Part shown: one piece after another, positions 1 through 7,545 of the stretch
Position numbering within the stretch: the first letter of the stretch is position 1
How the letters are laid out: every line of letters begins with the position of its first letter
Notes under the pieces: model-generated
Told to the model about the DNA's origin: nothing
The model's input: the letters and a program-made list of their open reading frames with translations, nothing else
Databases searched by the model: none
NCBI GenBank assembly: GCA_017617525.1
Contig: JAFZWA010000003.1
Coordinates: 36,211 to 100,210 of the forward strand
Source of the DNA: Clostridiales bacterium
GTDB taxonomy: Bacteria; Bacillota; Clostridia; Saccharofermentanales; Saccharofermentanaceae
DNA length: 64,000 bases
Direction of reading: 5' to 3'
Translations under genes and position numbers: made by a program

Positions 1-65
1 GCTATGACTATTTTTATCTGGACGATGAAGAGGAGCCTGTAGTTTACTATTCCACCTCCGCTTAA
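1..65 (+). CDS. C-terminal end of an unidentified protein (partial)
   Basis: An open frame enters from the left edge and ends with TAA at 63-65. The last 20 or so residues are acidic and aromatic and finish in STSA. The stop shares its final A with the ATG of the cyclase gene (TAATG), so the two genes are probably translationally coupled and in one operon. Too little is visible to identify the product. Confidence 0.5.
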   Translation, partial: YDYFYLDDEEEPVVYYSTSA

Positions 66-1870
66 TGCTTATGAAAAACGAGACCAATCGAAAACTTATA
101 TTTGCTCTGATCGGAGCTTTGATCGTTACCTTCTTCTGCGGAAGAGGATATCTCCGAAGCACCGACCAGTGGATGCAGGATAAGTTTTTCCAAAGGCCGG
201 AAGCCGTTTCCGGCGATATCCTTCTGATCGGTATCACGAAAGAAGATATCGTGCGTTTTGGCCCGTACAGCACGTGGGATCGATCGATCATGGCGTCGGC
301 ACTCGAAGCTCTTGGGTCAGATCCGGAAAATAAGCCTGCGGTCGTCGCGATCGATGTGCAGTACTTGGGAACCACCAACGAAGAATCCGATAAAAGGCTT
401 GCCGACGCTGCCGAAAACTTAGGAAATGTCATTACGGCTACGACCGCCAATCTCGGATCGAAATACTCCTTCGGATCGGGCGCGGTCACGATAGATGACT
501 ACGCGATATTGGGATACGAAGAACCCTACGACGAACTGAAAAACGTTACTACGCAGGGTCACATCAACGCCATGCCGGATAAGGACGGTGTCCTTCGTCA
601 CGCGGTCCTTTACGTCGAACCGGACGGACAGCGAGTCTATTCCATGGCCTATCAGGCGGCAAGGATCTATGCCGAAAAGAACGGCATGACGATCGAAGAT
701 CCGCCGGTAGATGAAAGAGGTCATTTCTATGTTCCGTTTTCCGCAAAACCGGACGGCTACTATGACGGTATCTCCTTAAGCCAGGTCATCGACGGAGAAG
801 TACCGCCTTCGTTCTTTGCGGGAAAGATCGTATTCATCGGTCTGTTTACGACAGGTATTCAGGATGCTTACATCACCGCGATCGACAGATCCACGCCGAT
901 GTACGGAGTGGAATACCAGGCAAATGTTGCTCAGTGCTATCTTGACGGAAACTACAAAACGGAAGTCTCCGATACGATCCAGCTTCTGGTGTTGGGTATC
1001 GTATGCTTCGCGTTCTTCTATTTCTGCTATAACCGAAGACTTCTTGTTACGGTACCGCTTCTGATCGTATTCCTCGTTCTCGGTATCGGAAGTTCAATGC
1101 TCCTTTATTCTGCCGGTTATATCACACATATCCTTTGGTTCCCTATGGGAATCATCGTGCTGTTTATCATCACGGAGGCAGGTAACTACACAAGAGCCGC
1201 GATCGCCAGACAGAATGTCACGAGAACGTTCGAAAGATATGTTGCACCGAGCATCGTCGGCGAGATCTTAAAAGAGGGAACCGAGAACTTAAAGCTCGGC
1301 GGAAAACTCTGTGATATTGCGGTACTTTTCGTGGATATCCGAGGCTTTACGACGATGTCCGAAAGACTCTCTCCGGAGGAAGTCGTTCACATCTTAAACC
1401 AGTATCTGACGATGACCGCATCTTGTATCGAAAAGAACCACGGAACGCTCGACAAGTTCGTCGGAGACGCGACGATGGCTTTCTGGGGAGCGCCGCTTCC
1501 GCAGGAAGATCCGGTCATGGCAGCGGCAAAGACCGCGCTCGATATCATCGAAGGCGCCAAAGCACTTTCGATGAAACTGAAAGAAGAAATCAACGAGGAG
1601 CTCAATGTCGGCGTCGGTGTTCACTTCGGACCTGCCGTTGTCGGTAACATGGGTTCGGAAAAGAGAATGGACTATACGGCGATCGGTGATACCGTAAATA
1701 CGGCCGCCAGACTCGAGGCTAACGCGCCGGGCGGAACGGTCTATATCAGCCGCTCTGTCGCGGAAAAACTCGGCGATCGCATGAAATATGAATCTCTCGG
1801 TGATACGATCAAACTGAAGGGTAAGGCCGAGGGCTTCGAAGTATTGAAACTGCTTGGACCGGAGGAGTGA
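65..1870 (+). CDS. CHASE2-domain class III adenylate/guanylate cyclase
   Basis: Membrane receptor cyclase, 601 aa, predicted to make cAMP from ATP in response to an outside signal. One membrane segment near residues 10-30 is followed by an extracytoplasmic CHASE2-type sensor (about 35-300), then three closely spaced membrane helices (about 303-375) and a cytoplasmic class III cyclase domain (about 415-600). Catalytic signatures are present: the metal-binding aspartates in FVDIRGFT (near 422) and VGDATMAFWG (near 468), and YTAIGDTVNTAAR (near 536) for transition-state binding. The domain looks active, and the signatures are of the bacterial adenylate cyclase type. ATG 65 overlaps the upstream stop; ATG 71 is an equally possible start. 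The next gene, a predicted diguanylate cyclase, begins 3 bases downstream, so cAMP and c-di-GMP enzymes would be made together. The ligand is unknown. Confidence 0.9.
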   Translation: MLMKNETNRKLIFALIGALIVTFFCGRGYLRSTDQWMQDKFFQRPEAVSGDILLIGITKEDIVRFGPYSTWDRSIMASALEALGSDPENKPAVVAIDVQYLGTTNEESDKRLADAAENLGNVITATTANLGSKYSFGSGAVTIDDYAILGYEEPYDELKNVTTQGHINAMPDKDGVLRHAVLYVEPDGQRVYSMAYQAARIYAEKNGMTIEDPPVDERGHFYVPFSAKPDGYYDGISLSQVIDGEVPPSFFAGKIVFIGLFTTGIQDAYITAIDRSTPMYGVEYQANVAQCYLDGNYKTEVSDTIQLLVLGIVCFAFFYFCYNRRLLVTVPLLIVFLVLGIGSSMLLYSAGYITHILWFPMGIIVLFIITEAGNYTRAAIARQNVTRTFERYVAPSIVGEILKEGTENLKLGGKLCDIAVLFVDIRGFTTMSERLSPEEVVHILNQYLTMTASCIEKNHGTLDKFVGDATMAFWGAPLPQEDPVMAAAKTALDIIEGAKALSMKLKEEINEELNVGVGVHFGPAVVGNMGSEKRMDYTAIGDTVNTAARLEANAPGGTVYISRSVAEKLGDRMKYESLGDTIKLKGKAEGFEVLKLLGPEE

Positions 1871-1873
1871 TAA

Positions 1874-3592
1874 ATGCTTACGTTTTTGGGCAGGGGATCT
1901 GCTTTTACAAAAGAACATAACAGCGCGTATTTCACGGACGGTAATGACCTGGTCCTTCTGGACTGCCCGATGAGTTCTTTTTCCAAGCTCCGCGCAAAAG
2001 GGCTTTCCGGATACGACTCGATCTATGTCCTGATCACGCACACACACGGCGACCATGTCGGCGGTGTCCCGATGCTCGTCGCGTACTGCCATTACGTCGA
2101 ACAGAAGCACGTTACCGTGATCGCTCCGTCGATGAGAGTGTATGAGGATCTTTCCTATCTTCTTACGAACATCGAAGGCTGCGATCCGACATCTTTCGAT
2201 CTTCTGGTTTCAACGAACCTGAGAAAACCCTGGTTCGGCGAATCGATCGCGACCACACATACCGATGAGCTCGAGGGAAAATGCTTCGGATACCGTCTTG
2301 TGATCGACGGCGCTAACGTGATCTATACGGGTGATACGAATACGCTGATCCCGTTCGAAAAGCACTTGACGGAGGGATCGATCCTTTATACGGAAATATC
2401 TGCGAGACGATCGGATGTGCATCTTTACTGCGAAGACATAAAGGGTAAGGTAAGTGAACTGGTAGAAAAAGGCGTTCGTGTGTTCCTCATGCACATGGAC
2501 GACGAGATCATCATAAGAAATATCATGAACGGAACAGGGGCGGATTTCGCGCCTCTGGAGGGGGAGAACATGGAAAACAACAACGGACAGCTTTTGAACA
2601 ACATCTTCAGGATCACTGACAGCCTTTATAAGGACATGTGCATGAATAACAGTCAGGATCACGCGCTCTTGTTTTCATATCTGACCGAACTTGCGAAAAC
2701 ACTGGTCGACGCGGACCGCGCGAGCTTCTGGAAATGGGATAAGAGAAAGCAGGAATTGTGGACAATGACGGCAACCGGCGTTGATAAGATCGTCATGCCT
2801 GACACCACCGGTCTCGTCGGAAAATCCCTTCGTGAGAAGAAGACTGTTATCACGAACGATCCGTATTCGGATCCGGATTTCAATCCGAGCATCGATAAGA
2901 AAACAGGCTATCTCACAAAGTCCGTTCTCGTTCTGCCTGTCGCGGATGTCAACGGAAACTTCATCGGGGCCCTGCAGCTGATCAACAAAAACGATGGCAA
3001 GGGTTTTTCCGAGGAAGAAGACAGCAAGAAGCTTTCTCTCGCGGCCTTGATCTGCGGTATCGCGCTTGAGTCCGAAGTATTCCTGGAAGACTCACATCAC
3101 GACCGTCTGACGGGCCTTAAGAATCGTATGGCGTTCTACTACGATTTCGGTGGAAAGCTTAAGGAATACCTGCTCCCGACATCCGGTAAACAGATGTCTC
3201 TTTTCATCTGCGATATCGATAAGTTCAAGAGAGTCAACGACACATACGGACATAACGCCGGTGACGATGTTTTGAGATTCGCTTCCTCTCTGATCGAATC
3301 CACCTGTTCGGAAAAGGAATCCGTTTACCGCTGGGGCGGTGAAGAGTTCGTCATGGTCATGCGTGACGCAGATCTCGATTACGCGGCAAAGAAAGCGGAA
3401 GAAGTCAGGATCAAACTCATGGAATCCGACATTGATGCCGACGGCACGACCATCCGCTGCACCATGAGCTTCGGATGCGCGTTCTTCGATCCGAACAAGT
3501 CGATCGAAGAAAACATCAGCGCCGCGGACGCAAGGCTTTATGTCGCAAAAGAAACAGGCAGAAACAAAGTTGTTTTCAGTGACGAAAACTAA
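1874..3592 (+). CDS. Metallo-beta-lactamase fold - GAF - GGDEF fusion (predicted diguanylate cyclase)
   Basis: A 572-aa cytoplasmic protein with three parts. Residues 1-225 form a metallo-beta-lactamase fold with THTHGDH near 55-61, an aspartate in YTGDTN near 152 and a histidine in FLMHMDDE near 207, which is a plausible di-metal site of the RNase Z-like kind. Residues about 250-400 resemble a GAF sensor. Residues about 412-570 are a GGDEF domain with RWGGEEF near 486, an active-type A-site, so it should make c-di-GMP. No membrane segment is seen. The gene follows the cyclase by 3 bases. An in-frame ATG at 2570 (residue 233) has a very strong ribosome binding site inside the coding sequence, so a separate GAF-GGDEF product of 340 aa may also be made. 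I know of no standard named family with this domain order. The substrate of the hydrolase part is unknown. Confidence 0.85.
   Translation: MLTFLGRGSAFTKEHNSAYFTDGNDLVLLDCPMSSFSKLRAKGLSGYDSIYVLITHTHGDHVGGVPMLVAYCHYVEQKHVTVIAPSMRVYEDLSYLLTNIEGCDPTSFDLLVSTNLRKPWFGESIATTHTDELEGKCFGYRLVIDGANVIYTGDTNTLIPFEKHLTEGSILYTEISARRSDVHLYCEDIKGKVSELVEKGVRVFLMHMDDEIIIRNIMNGTGADFAPLEGENMENNNGQLLNNIFRITDSLYKDMCMNNSQDHALLFSYLTELAKTLVDADRASFWKWDKRKQELWTMTATGVDKIVMPDTTGLVGKSLREKKTVITNDPYSDPDFNPSIDKKTGYLTKSVLVLPVADVNGNFIGALQLINKNDGKGFSEEEDSKKLSLAALICGIALESEVFLEDSHHDRLTGLKNRMAFYYDFGGKLKEYLLPTSGKQMSLFICDIDKFKRVNDTYGHNAGDDVLRFASSLIESTCSEKESVYRWGGEEFVMVMRDADLDYAAKKAEEVRIKLMESDIDADGTTIRCTMSFGCAFFDPNKSIEENISAADARLYVAKETGRNKVVFSDEN
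2557..2572 (+). promoter_or_regulatory. Internal ribosome binding site and in-frame ATG
   Basis: GGAGGGGGAG followed by AAC and ATG at 2570 lies exactly at the junction between the hydrolase domain and the GAF-GGDEF part. It is in frame with the surrounding gene. It looks like the start site of a formerly separate gene, or a second translation start that yields a shorter protein. Confidence 0.6.
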
Positions 3593-3610
3593 ATCTATTC
3601 GCGCATAAAG

Positions 3611-3646
3611 AAAGAGGCTCTTTCCGATTTGAAAGAGCCTCTTTTT
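3611..3646. terminator. Rho-independent terminator, usable from both sides
   Basis: A perfect 14-base stem (3611-3624 with 3631-3644, AAAGAGGCTCTTTC and its complement) with a CGATTT loop and a T run. It lies between the convergent diguanylate cyclase and lipoprotein genes. Confidence 0.92.
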
Positions 3647-3669
3647 GTATACGATTTAAACGGGATCGA

Positions 3670-4677
3670 TCAGATGTCATTCGGTGTCGAAAGACGTGTC
3701 TTTTTGCCGTGGATGACGTAAGCAGGTTCACTCTGGATACGTAAGTAACCGCCGAACCGGATCTCGAGATCATCACTTAATTCCGTTTCGTAAGGATCCG
3801 GAAGACCAAGGTTCGCGCAAAGCTCGATCAGATCGTCATTGTCCTCGATCGGCGCCTTAGCGAAATCCTTGGAAGGATCGTTAACGGAATTTACGACACT
3901 GTAGCTGCATGCCGTGATGATCGAACTTTCATCAAGTACCATAACGACACTTGCGTTATAAAGTCTTCTCGTGATCGGTTGGGAAGAATCGGATTTTGCA
4001 AGATCCGGGATCTCCAGCGTACTGATGTCGACATTGAAACGGATGTAACCGTAGTCGTCTTTTTCGTTGAAGTAGTAGATGCTTTCATCGAGATCTTCCA
4101 ATGCGATGTGGTCCGTACCATATACCTGATAGAGCTCGGCGTACCACGGTCTGTAGTTACTGTCGGCAAGCTCATAGGCAAGCTCCAGCTCATCCGCCGT
4201 GGAGTTCATCGCGGTCTCGATCTGGCTGCAGCGCTTCTTGAAGTATTCGACGGCATTCTCTTTTACTTCGAAATTACTGTAAGAAGAAGTCAGGATATCG
4301 TATGTGGAACGAAGACGGTCAGATCCGTCGAGTGTTTCGCCCTTGTTGGTGAAATCCGTATTCACTCTTACATAGTTTACGTAATCGGTAAGCTGATCTT
4401 CCGGAGTCTTATTCAGAAGAAGGAAGCTGTTCGTTCCGATCGAAGTCATCGAATCGTTAATGAAATCCGTGGAATAAAAACCATTGGCATAGTCTTCAGT
4501 GACATAGTTCGACTGGTTCTTCTTATCCGCGTCCAGTGTCTTTTCGAGATACTCTTCAAAATCTTCAATGTTCTCGATCGTTTTATCGTCATCATACTTG
4601 CTGCGCATGGACTTCTTTTTGCATCCGCAGCACAGAACAACAGAAACAACCAACAATATCGCCACTGTTTTTTTCAT
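3670..4677 (-). CDS. Lipoprotein of unknown function
   Basis: A predicted exported lipoprotein of about 335 aa. The start is set at ATG 4677, where GGAGG lies about 8 bases upstream; the frame is open further but lacks a better start. A short basic N-terminus (MKK) is followed by a hydrophobic stretch ending in LCCGCKKK, a slightly unusual lipobox with several cysteines. The rest is acidic and hydrophilic with no motif I recognise. A TATAAT-like box on the minus strand at 4718-4723 may be its promoter. It is divergent from the thiamine operon and convergent with the signalling genes, so it probably forms its own transcript. Being a lipoprotein is fairly sure; the role is unknown. Confidence 0.7.
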   Translation of the reverse strand: MKKTVAILLVVSVVLCCGCKKKSMRSKYDDDKTIENIEDFEEYLEKTLDADKKNQSNYVTEDYANGFYSTDFINDSMTSIGTNSFLLLNKTPEDQLTDYVNYVRVNTDFTNKGETLDGSDRLRSTYDILTSSYSNFEVKENAVEYFKKRCSQIETAMNSTADELELAYELADSNYRPWYAELYQVYGTDHIALEDLDESIYYFNEKDDYGYIRFNVDISTLEIPDLAKSDSSQPITRRLYNASVVMVLDESSIITACSYSVVNSVNDPSKDFAKAPIEDNDDLIELCANLGLPDPYETELSDDLEIRFGGYLRIQSEPAYVIHGKKTRLSTPNDI

Positions 4678-4792
4678 GTTGAGCCTCCAAATGAGATCAA
4701 TCAAAAATTCTTACCTTATTATAGCAGAAAAACATATAAAGTACTTCGCCAAAGAAAATCATTAAAGCCTCGTATTTTTCGCTAAGAAGTGG

Positions 4793-4821
4793 TTGCACTG
4801 ATCTTTTCGATGTGCTAGAAT
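4793..4821 (+). promoter_or_regulatory. Sigma-A type promoter of the thiamine operon
   Basis: TTGCAC (4793-4798), a 17-base spacer and TAGAAT (4816-4821). Transcription would start near 4828, just before the TPP riboswitch. Confidence 0.65.
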
Positions 4822-4835
4822 TACCGCCGTAAATA

Positions 4836-4928
4836 ACGACAAGGGGAGCTTGTGTTACAGGCTGAGAGGAAGGTAATGACCTTCGACCCATAACCTGATT
4901 TGGATAATGCCAACGTAGGGATGCCTGA
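4836..4928 (+). ncRNA. TPP riboswitch (THI element)
   Basis: The conserved TPP aptamer blocks are visible in order: GGGGAGC near 4843, GGCTGAGAGG near 4860, then ACCTGATTTGGATAATGCC near 4893 and GTAGGGA near 4916. It binds thiamine pyrophosphate. It lies directly upstream of thiM, and a hairpin with a T run follows at 4945-4981, so control is most likely by premature termination when TPP is plentiful. Confidence 0.96.
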
Positions 4929-4944
4929 ACATATAGGTGTTTTT

Positions 4945-4981
4945 GAGGAGTTACCCGGTCAGAGCGGGGAACTTCTTTTTT
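4945..4981 (+). terminator. Expression-platform terminator of the TPP riboswitch
   Basis: A stem of about 13 pairs (GAGGAGTTACCCG at 4945-4957 with CGGGGAACTTCTT at 4965-4977, including G-U pairs and one mismatch), followed by a T run. Its place between aptamer and thiM fits a transcription attenuator. Confidence 0.75.
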
Positions 4982-5044
4982 ATTTCCTTTCGAAAAAGAA
5001 GCCTCGATCTAAAAACGTGCCAAAAAGGCAGAAAGAGGTATTTT

Positions 5045-5896
5045 ATGAGTACAGCAACTGAAGGAAAAAGATTCACACCGGGACAGTGCCTGGAACAGGT
5101 ACACGCCAAGACACCATTGATCCACAACATCACAAACTATGTCACAGTCAACGATGTCGCCAACGCGCTTCTGGCGTGCGGAGGAAGTCCGATCATGTCC
5201 GATGAGCCTGACGATGTGTTTGAGATCACTTCGATCTGCGGAGGCTTGAATATCAATATTGGTACGCTGAACGAACGTTCAATCCAAGCCATGTCGGTTG
5301 CAGGTTCTCGAGCAAGATCGTTAGGTCACGTCATCCTTCTTGACCCGGTCGGTGCCGGCGCGGGCACACTTCGTACAACGACCGCGCAGATGGTCGTCAA
5401 CACGGCTCGCCCGAACGTCATCCGCGGTAATATCTCCGAGATCAAGACACTTGCTAAGGGAACGGGAACGACAAAGGGTGTCGATGCCGATGCCGCTGAC
5501 GCAGTCACGGAAGAAAACCTCGACGAGATGGTCGCTTTTGTAAAGGCATTTTCCAAGAAAGTCAACGCCGTCATCGCGATCACAGGCGCGATCGACCTCG
5601 TCGGCGATGCCGATGTCTGCTATGTTATCCGAAACGGACGACCGGAGATGAGCCGAATCACGGGAACCGGCTGCCAGCTTTCCGCTGTCGCGACAGCGTA
5701 TGCCGTTGCCAATCCGGATCACATGACCGATGCCGTAGCCGCGGCCGTCATGCTCATGGGTCTTGCGGGCGAGATCGGCTGGTCGAGAATGCAGGAGGGT
5801 GACGGAAACTCCACATACAGAAACAGGATCATCGACGCGATCTTTAACATGGACGCGAAAACACTGGAAGAAGGTGCGAAGTATGAGATCAGATAA
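5045..5896 (+). CDS. thiM: Hydroxyethylthiazole kinase
   Basis: ThiM phosphorylates 4-methyl-5-(2-hydroxyethyl)thiazole, a salvage step in thiamine synthesis. The product is 283 aa, near the usual 260-280. Family signatures are seen: HNITNYVT near 25, DPVGAGAGT near 102, RGNISEI near 125 and the C-terminal kinase loop RITGTGCQLSA near 205, whose cysteine is typical of ThiM. The start is ATG 5045 behind GAAAGAGG; the frame extends upstream but into the riboswitch terminator. It is the first gene of thiM-thiE-thiD under the TPP riboswitch, and its end overlaps the thiE start by 14 bases. Confidence 0.95.
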   Translation: MSTATEGKRFTPGQCLEQVHAKTPLIHNITNYVTVNDVANALLACGGSPIMSDEPDDVFEITSICGGLNINIGTLNERSIQAMSVAGSRARSLGHVILLDPVGAGAGTLRTTTAQMVVNTARPNVIRGNISEIKTLAKGTGTTKGVDADAADAVTEENLDEMVAFVKAFSKKVNAVIAITGAIDLVGDADVCYVIRNGRPEMSRITGTGCQLSAVATAYAVANPDHMTDAVAAAVMLMGLAGEIGWSRMQEGDGNSTYRNRIIDAIFNMDAKTLEEGAKYEIR

Positions 5897-6554
5897 GCGT
5901 TCCAAGATCTCCAAAGAAGAGCTTCAAAACGCACTTCTTCTTTATGCCGTGACCGACCGCCGCTGGACGGGAGAACTCAATCTCTTCCAGCAGGTAGAGC
6001 TTGCGATCGCGGGCGGTGCGACATTCATTCAGCTTCGCGAAAAGAACCTGTCGGAAAGTGCTTTTGAAAAAGAAGCGATCGCGATCCAGAATCTCTGCAG
6101 AGCACATGGGATCCCGTTCGTTGTGAACGACAATGTCGAGATCGCGAAAAGAATGGGCGCAGACGGAGTTCACGTCGGACAGAGCGATATGGAAGCAGGC
6201 GATGTCAGAGCGCTTCTCGGACCGGACGCGATCCTTGGTGTTTCCGCGCAGACCCTCGAGCAGGCAAAACTCGCGGAAGCGCGCGGCGCGGATTATCTCG
6301 GTGTCGGCGCGGTGTTCCCGACCGGCTCCAAAGACGACGCGATCGAAGTTCCTTTTGAAACATTAAAAGCGATATGTGAAGCGGTCAGCATCCCGGTCGT
6401 CGCGATCGGCGGTATCTCCGAAGAAAACGTAGCCGAACTGAAGGGCTCGGGGATCTGCGGTATTGCCGTGATCTCCGCGATCTTCGGAAAGAAAAACATT
6501 AAGAAATCAACAGAAGAACTTCTCATTAAGACGAAGGAGATGGTAGAGGCATGA
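5883..6554 (+). CDS. thiE: Thiamine-phosphate synthase
   Basis: ThiE joins HMP pyrophosphate and HET phosphate to thiamine phosphate. The product is 223 aa. It is a TIM-barrel protein with typical motifs: TFIQLREKN near 50, FVVNDNVEIA near 80, GVHVGQSDM near 97, the phosphate loop VFPTGSKDDA near 147 and VVAIGGISEEN near 173. The chosen ATG 5883 lies inside the end of thiM, so translation is probably coupled; a longer frame upstream has no support. Its stop overlaps the thiD start (ATGA). It acts on the products of its two neighbours, thiM and thiD. Confidence 0.95.
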   Translation: MRSDKRSKISKEELQNALLLYAVTDRRWTGELNLFQQVELAIAGGATFIQLREKNLSESAFEKEAIAIQNLCRAHGIPFVVNDNVEIAKRMGADGVHVGQSDMEAGDVRALLGPDAILGVSAQTLEQAKLAEARGADYLGVGAVFPTGSKDDAIEVPFETLKAICEAVSIPVVAIGGISEENVAELKGSGICGIAVISAIFGKKNIKKSTEELLIKTKEMVEA

Positions 6555-7381
6555 AAACGGCTTTGACGATCGCGGGAAGCGACTGTTCCGGCGGCGCCGG
6601 GATCCAGGCAGACATGAAGACCATGACCATGAACGGTGTCTACGCGATGAGTGTCATCACGGCACTTACCGCACAGAACACAACAGGCGTTACGGGTATT
6701 ATGGAAGTGAGCCCCGAGTTTTTGAAGAAGCAGCTCGACGCGGTATTTACGGACATCTTCCCGGATGCCGTAAAGATCGGCATGGTGTCATCTCCCGAAT
6801 TGATCGAAGTCATTGCCGAAAGACTGTCTTTCTATAAAGCAAGAAATATCGTTGTCGATCCCGTTATGGTCGCGACATCCGGCGCGAAACTCATCTCTGA
6901 TGACGCGGTCGATGTTTTGGTCGAAAAACTGATGCCTTTGGCTTCTGTGATCACACCGAATATTCCCGAAGCGGAGATCCTTTCCGGCATGGAGATCTCG
7001 TCTGAAAAAGACATGGCCGAGGCCGCGGCGCTGATCTCTGAAAAGATCAGCAGAAACGATTCCGAAAAAACGGTCGCGGTCCTGATCAAAGGCGGTCACA
7101 GTATCTGTGACGCGAACGATCTTTTGTATCAGCGAGAATCGATAGTGAGCTTCAAAGGAGAACGCATCGACAATCCGAATACGCACGGAACGGGATGCAC
7201 ACTGTCGTCCGCGATCGCGTCTTTCCTTGCGAGCGGGGAACCGTTAGATGAAAGTATCCGAAAGGCGAAAAGCTACATTACCGGCGCGCTTAAAGCCGGG
7301 CTTGATCTCGGGAAGGGGAGCGGACCGCTAATGCACAACTATGCACTCTACGAAAAGGCAGAGACTTGTTCGAGTCAGTAG
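6551..7381 (+). CDS. thiD: Hydroxymethylpyrimidine/phosphomethylpyrimidine kinase
   Basis: ThiD phosphorylates HMP and HMP phosphate to give HMP pyrophosphate, the pyrimidine half of thiamine. The product is 276 aa, of usual length. Signatures of the ribokinase-like family are seen: TIAGSDCSGGAGIQAD at the N-terminus, DPVMVATSGAKL near 98 and the anion hole NTHGTGCTLSSAIA near 215. It overlaps thiE by 4 bases, completing a tight three-gene unit. The gene ends just before a pair of hairpins (7387-7490) that separate it from thiC. Confidence 0.95.
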   Translation: MKTALTIAGSDCSGGAGIQADMKTMTMNGVYAMSVITALTAQNTTGVTGIMEVSPEFLKKQLDAVFTDIFPDAVKIGMVSSPELIEVIAERLSFYKARNIVVDPVMVATSGAKLISDDAVDVLVEKLMPLASVITPNIPEAEILSGMEISSEKDMAEAAALISEKISRNDSEKTVAVLIKGGHSICDANDLLYQRESIVSFKGERIDNPNTHGTGCTLSSAIASFLASGEPLDESIRKAKSYITGALKAGLDLGKGSGPLMHNYALYEKAETCSSQ

Positions 7382-7386
7382 ATGTG

Positions 7387-7490
7387 TTCTACGATTCGTT
7401 CTATTTTTTTCACAAAAGTAGAACGAATCGTAGAATTTTCGTATTTTTTACGTTTTGTTCTATTTTATGCCTAAAAGTAGAACGAAACGT
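7387..7490. repeat. Two tandem related inverted repeats between thiD and thiC
   Basis: The first hairpin has perfect 17-base arms (7387-7403 with 7419-7435, core CTACGATTCGTTCTA). The second has 13-base arms with one G-T pair (7450-7462 with 7478-7490, core ACGTTTTGTTCTA). Both have A/T-rich loops and share a core of the form CGWTTYGTTCTA, so this core occurs four times in alternating orientation. Each is followed or preceded by T runs. It may end the thiD transcript, bind a dimeric regulator of thiC, or be the remains of a small repeat element. Confidence 0.8.
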
Positions 7491-7545
7491 TGAACATACA
7501 CTCAAGTGTAACAGTCACTAATAATATAGAAAAGAGGAAAGAAAA

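Noticed and set aside
3979..4785. Open frame of 268 codons opposite the lipoprotein at 3670
   Set aside because: It overlaps the promoter and signal peptide of the opposite gene, has no ribosome binding site and is rich in Arg, Ile and Val without a domain.
7491..7545. TPP riboswitch directly before thiC
   Set aside because: None of the conserved blocks (CTGAGA, ACCTGAT..GGATAATGCC) occurs between thiD and thiC.
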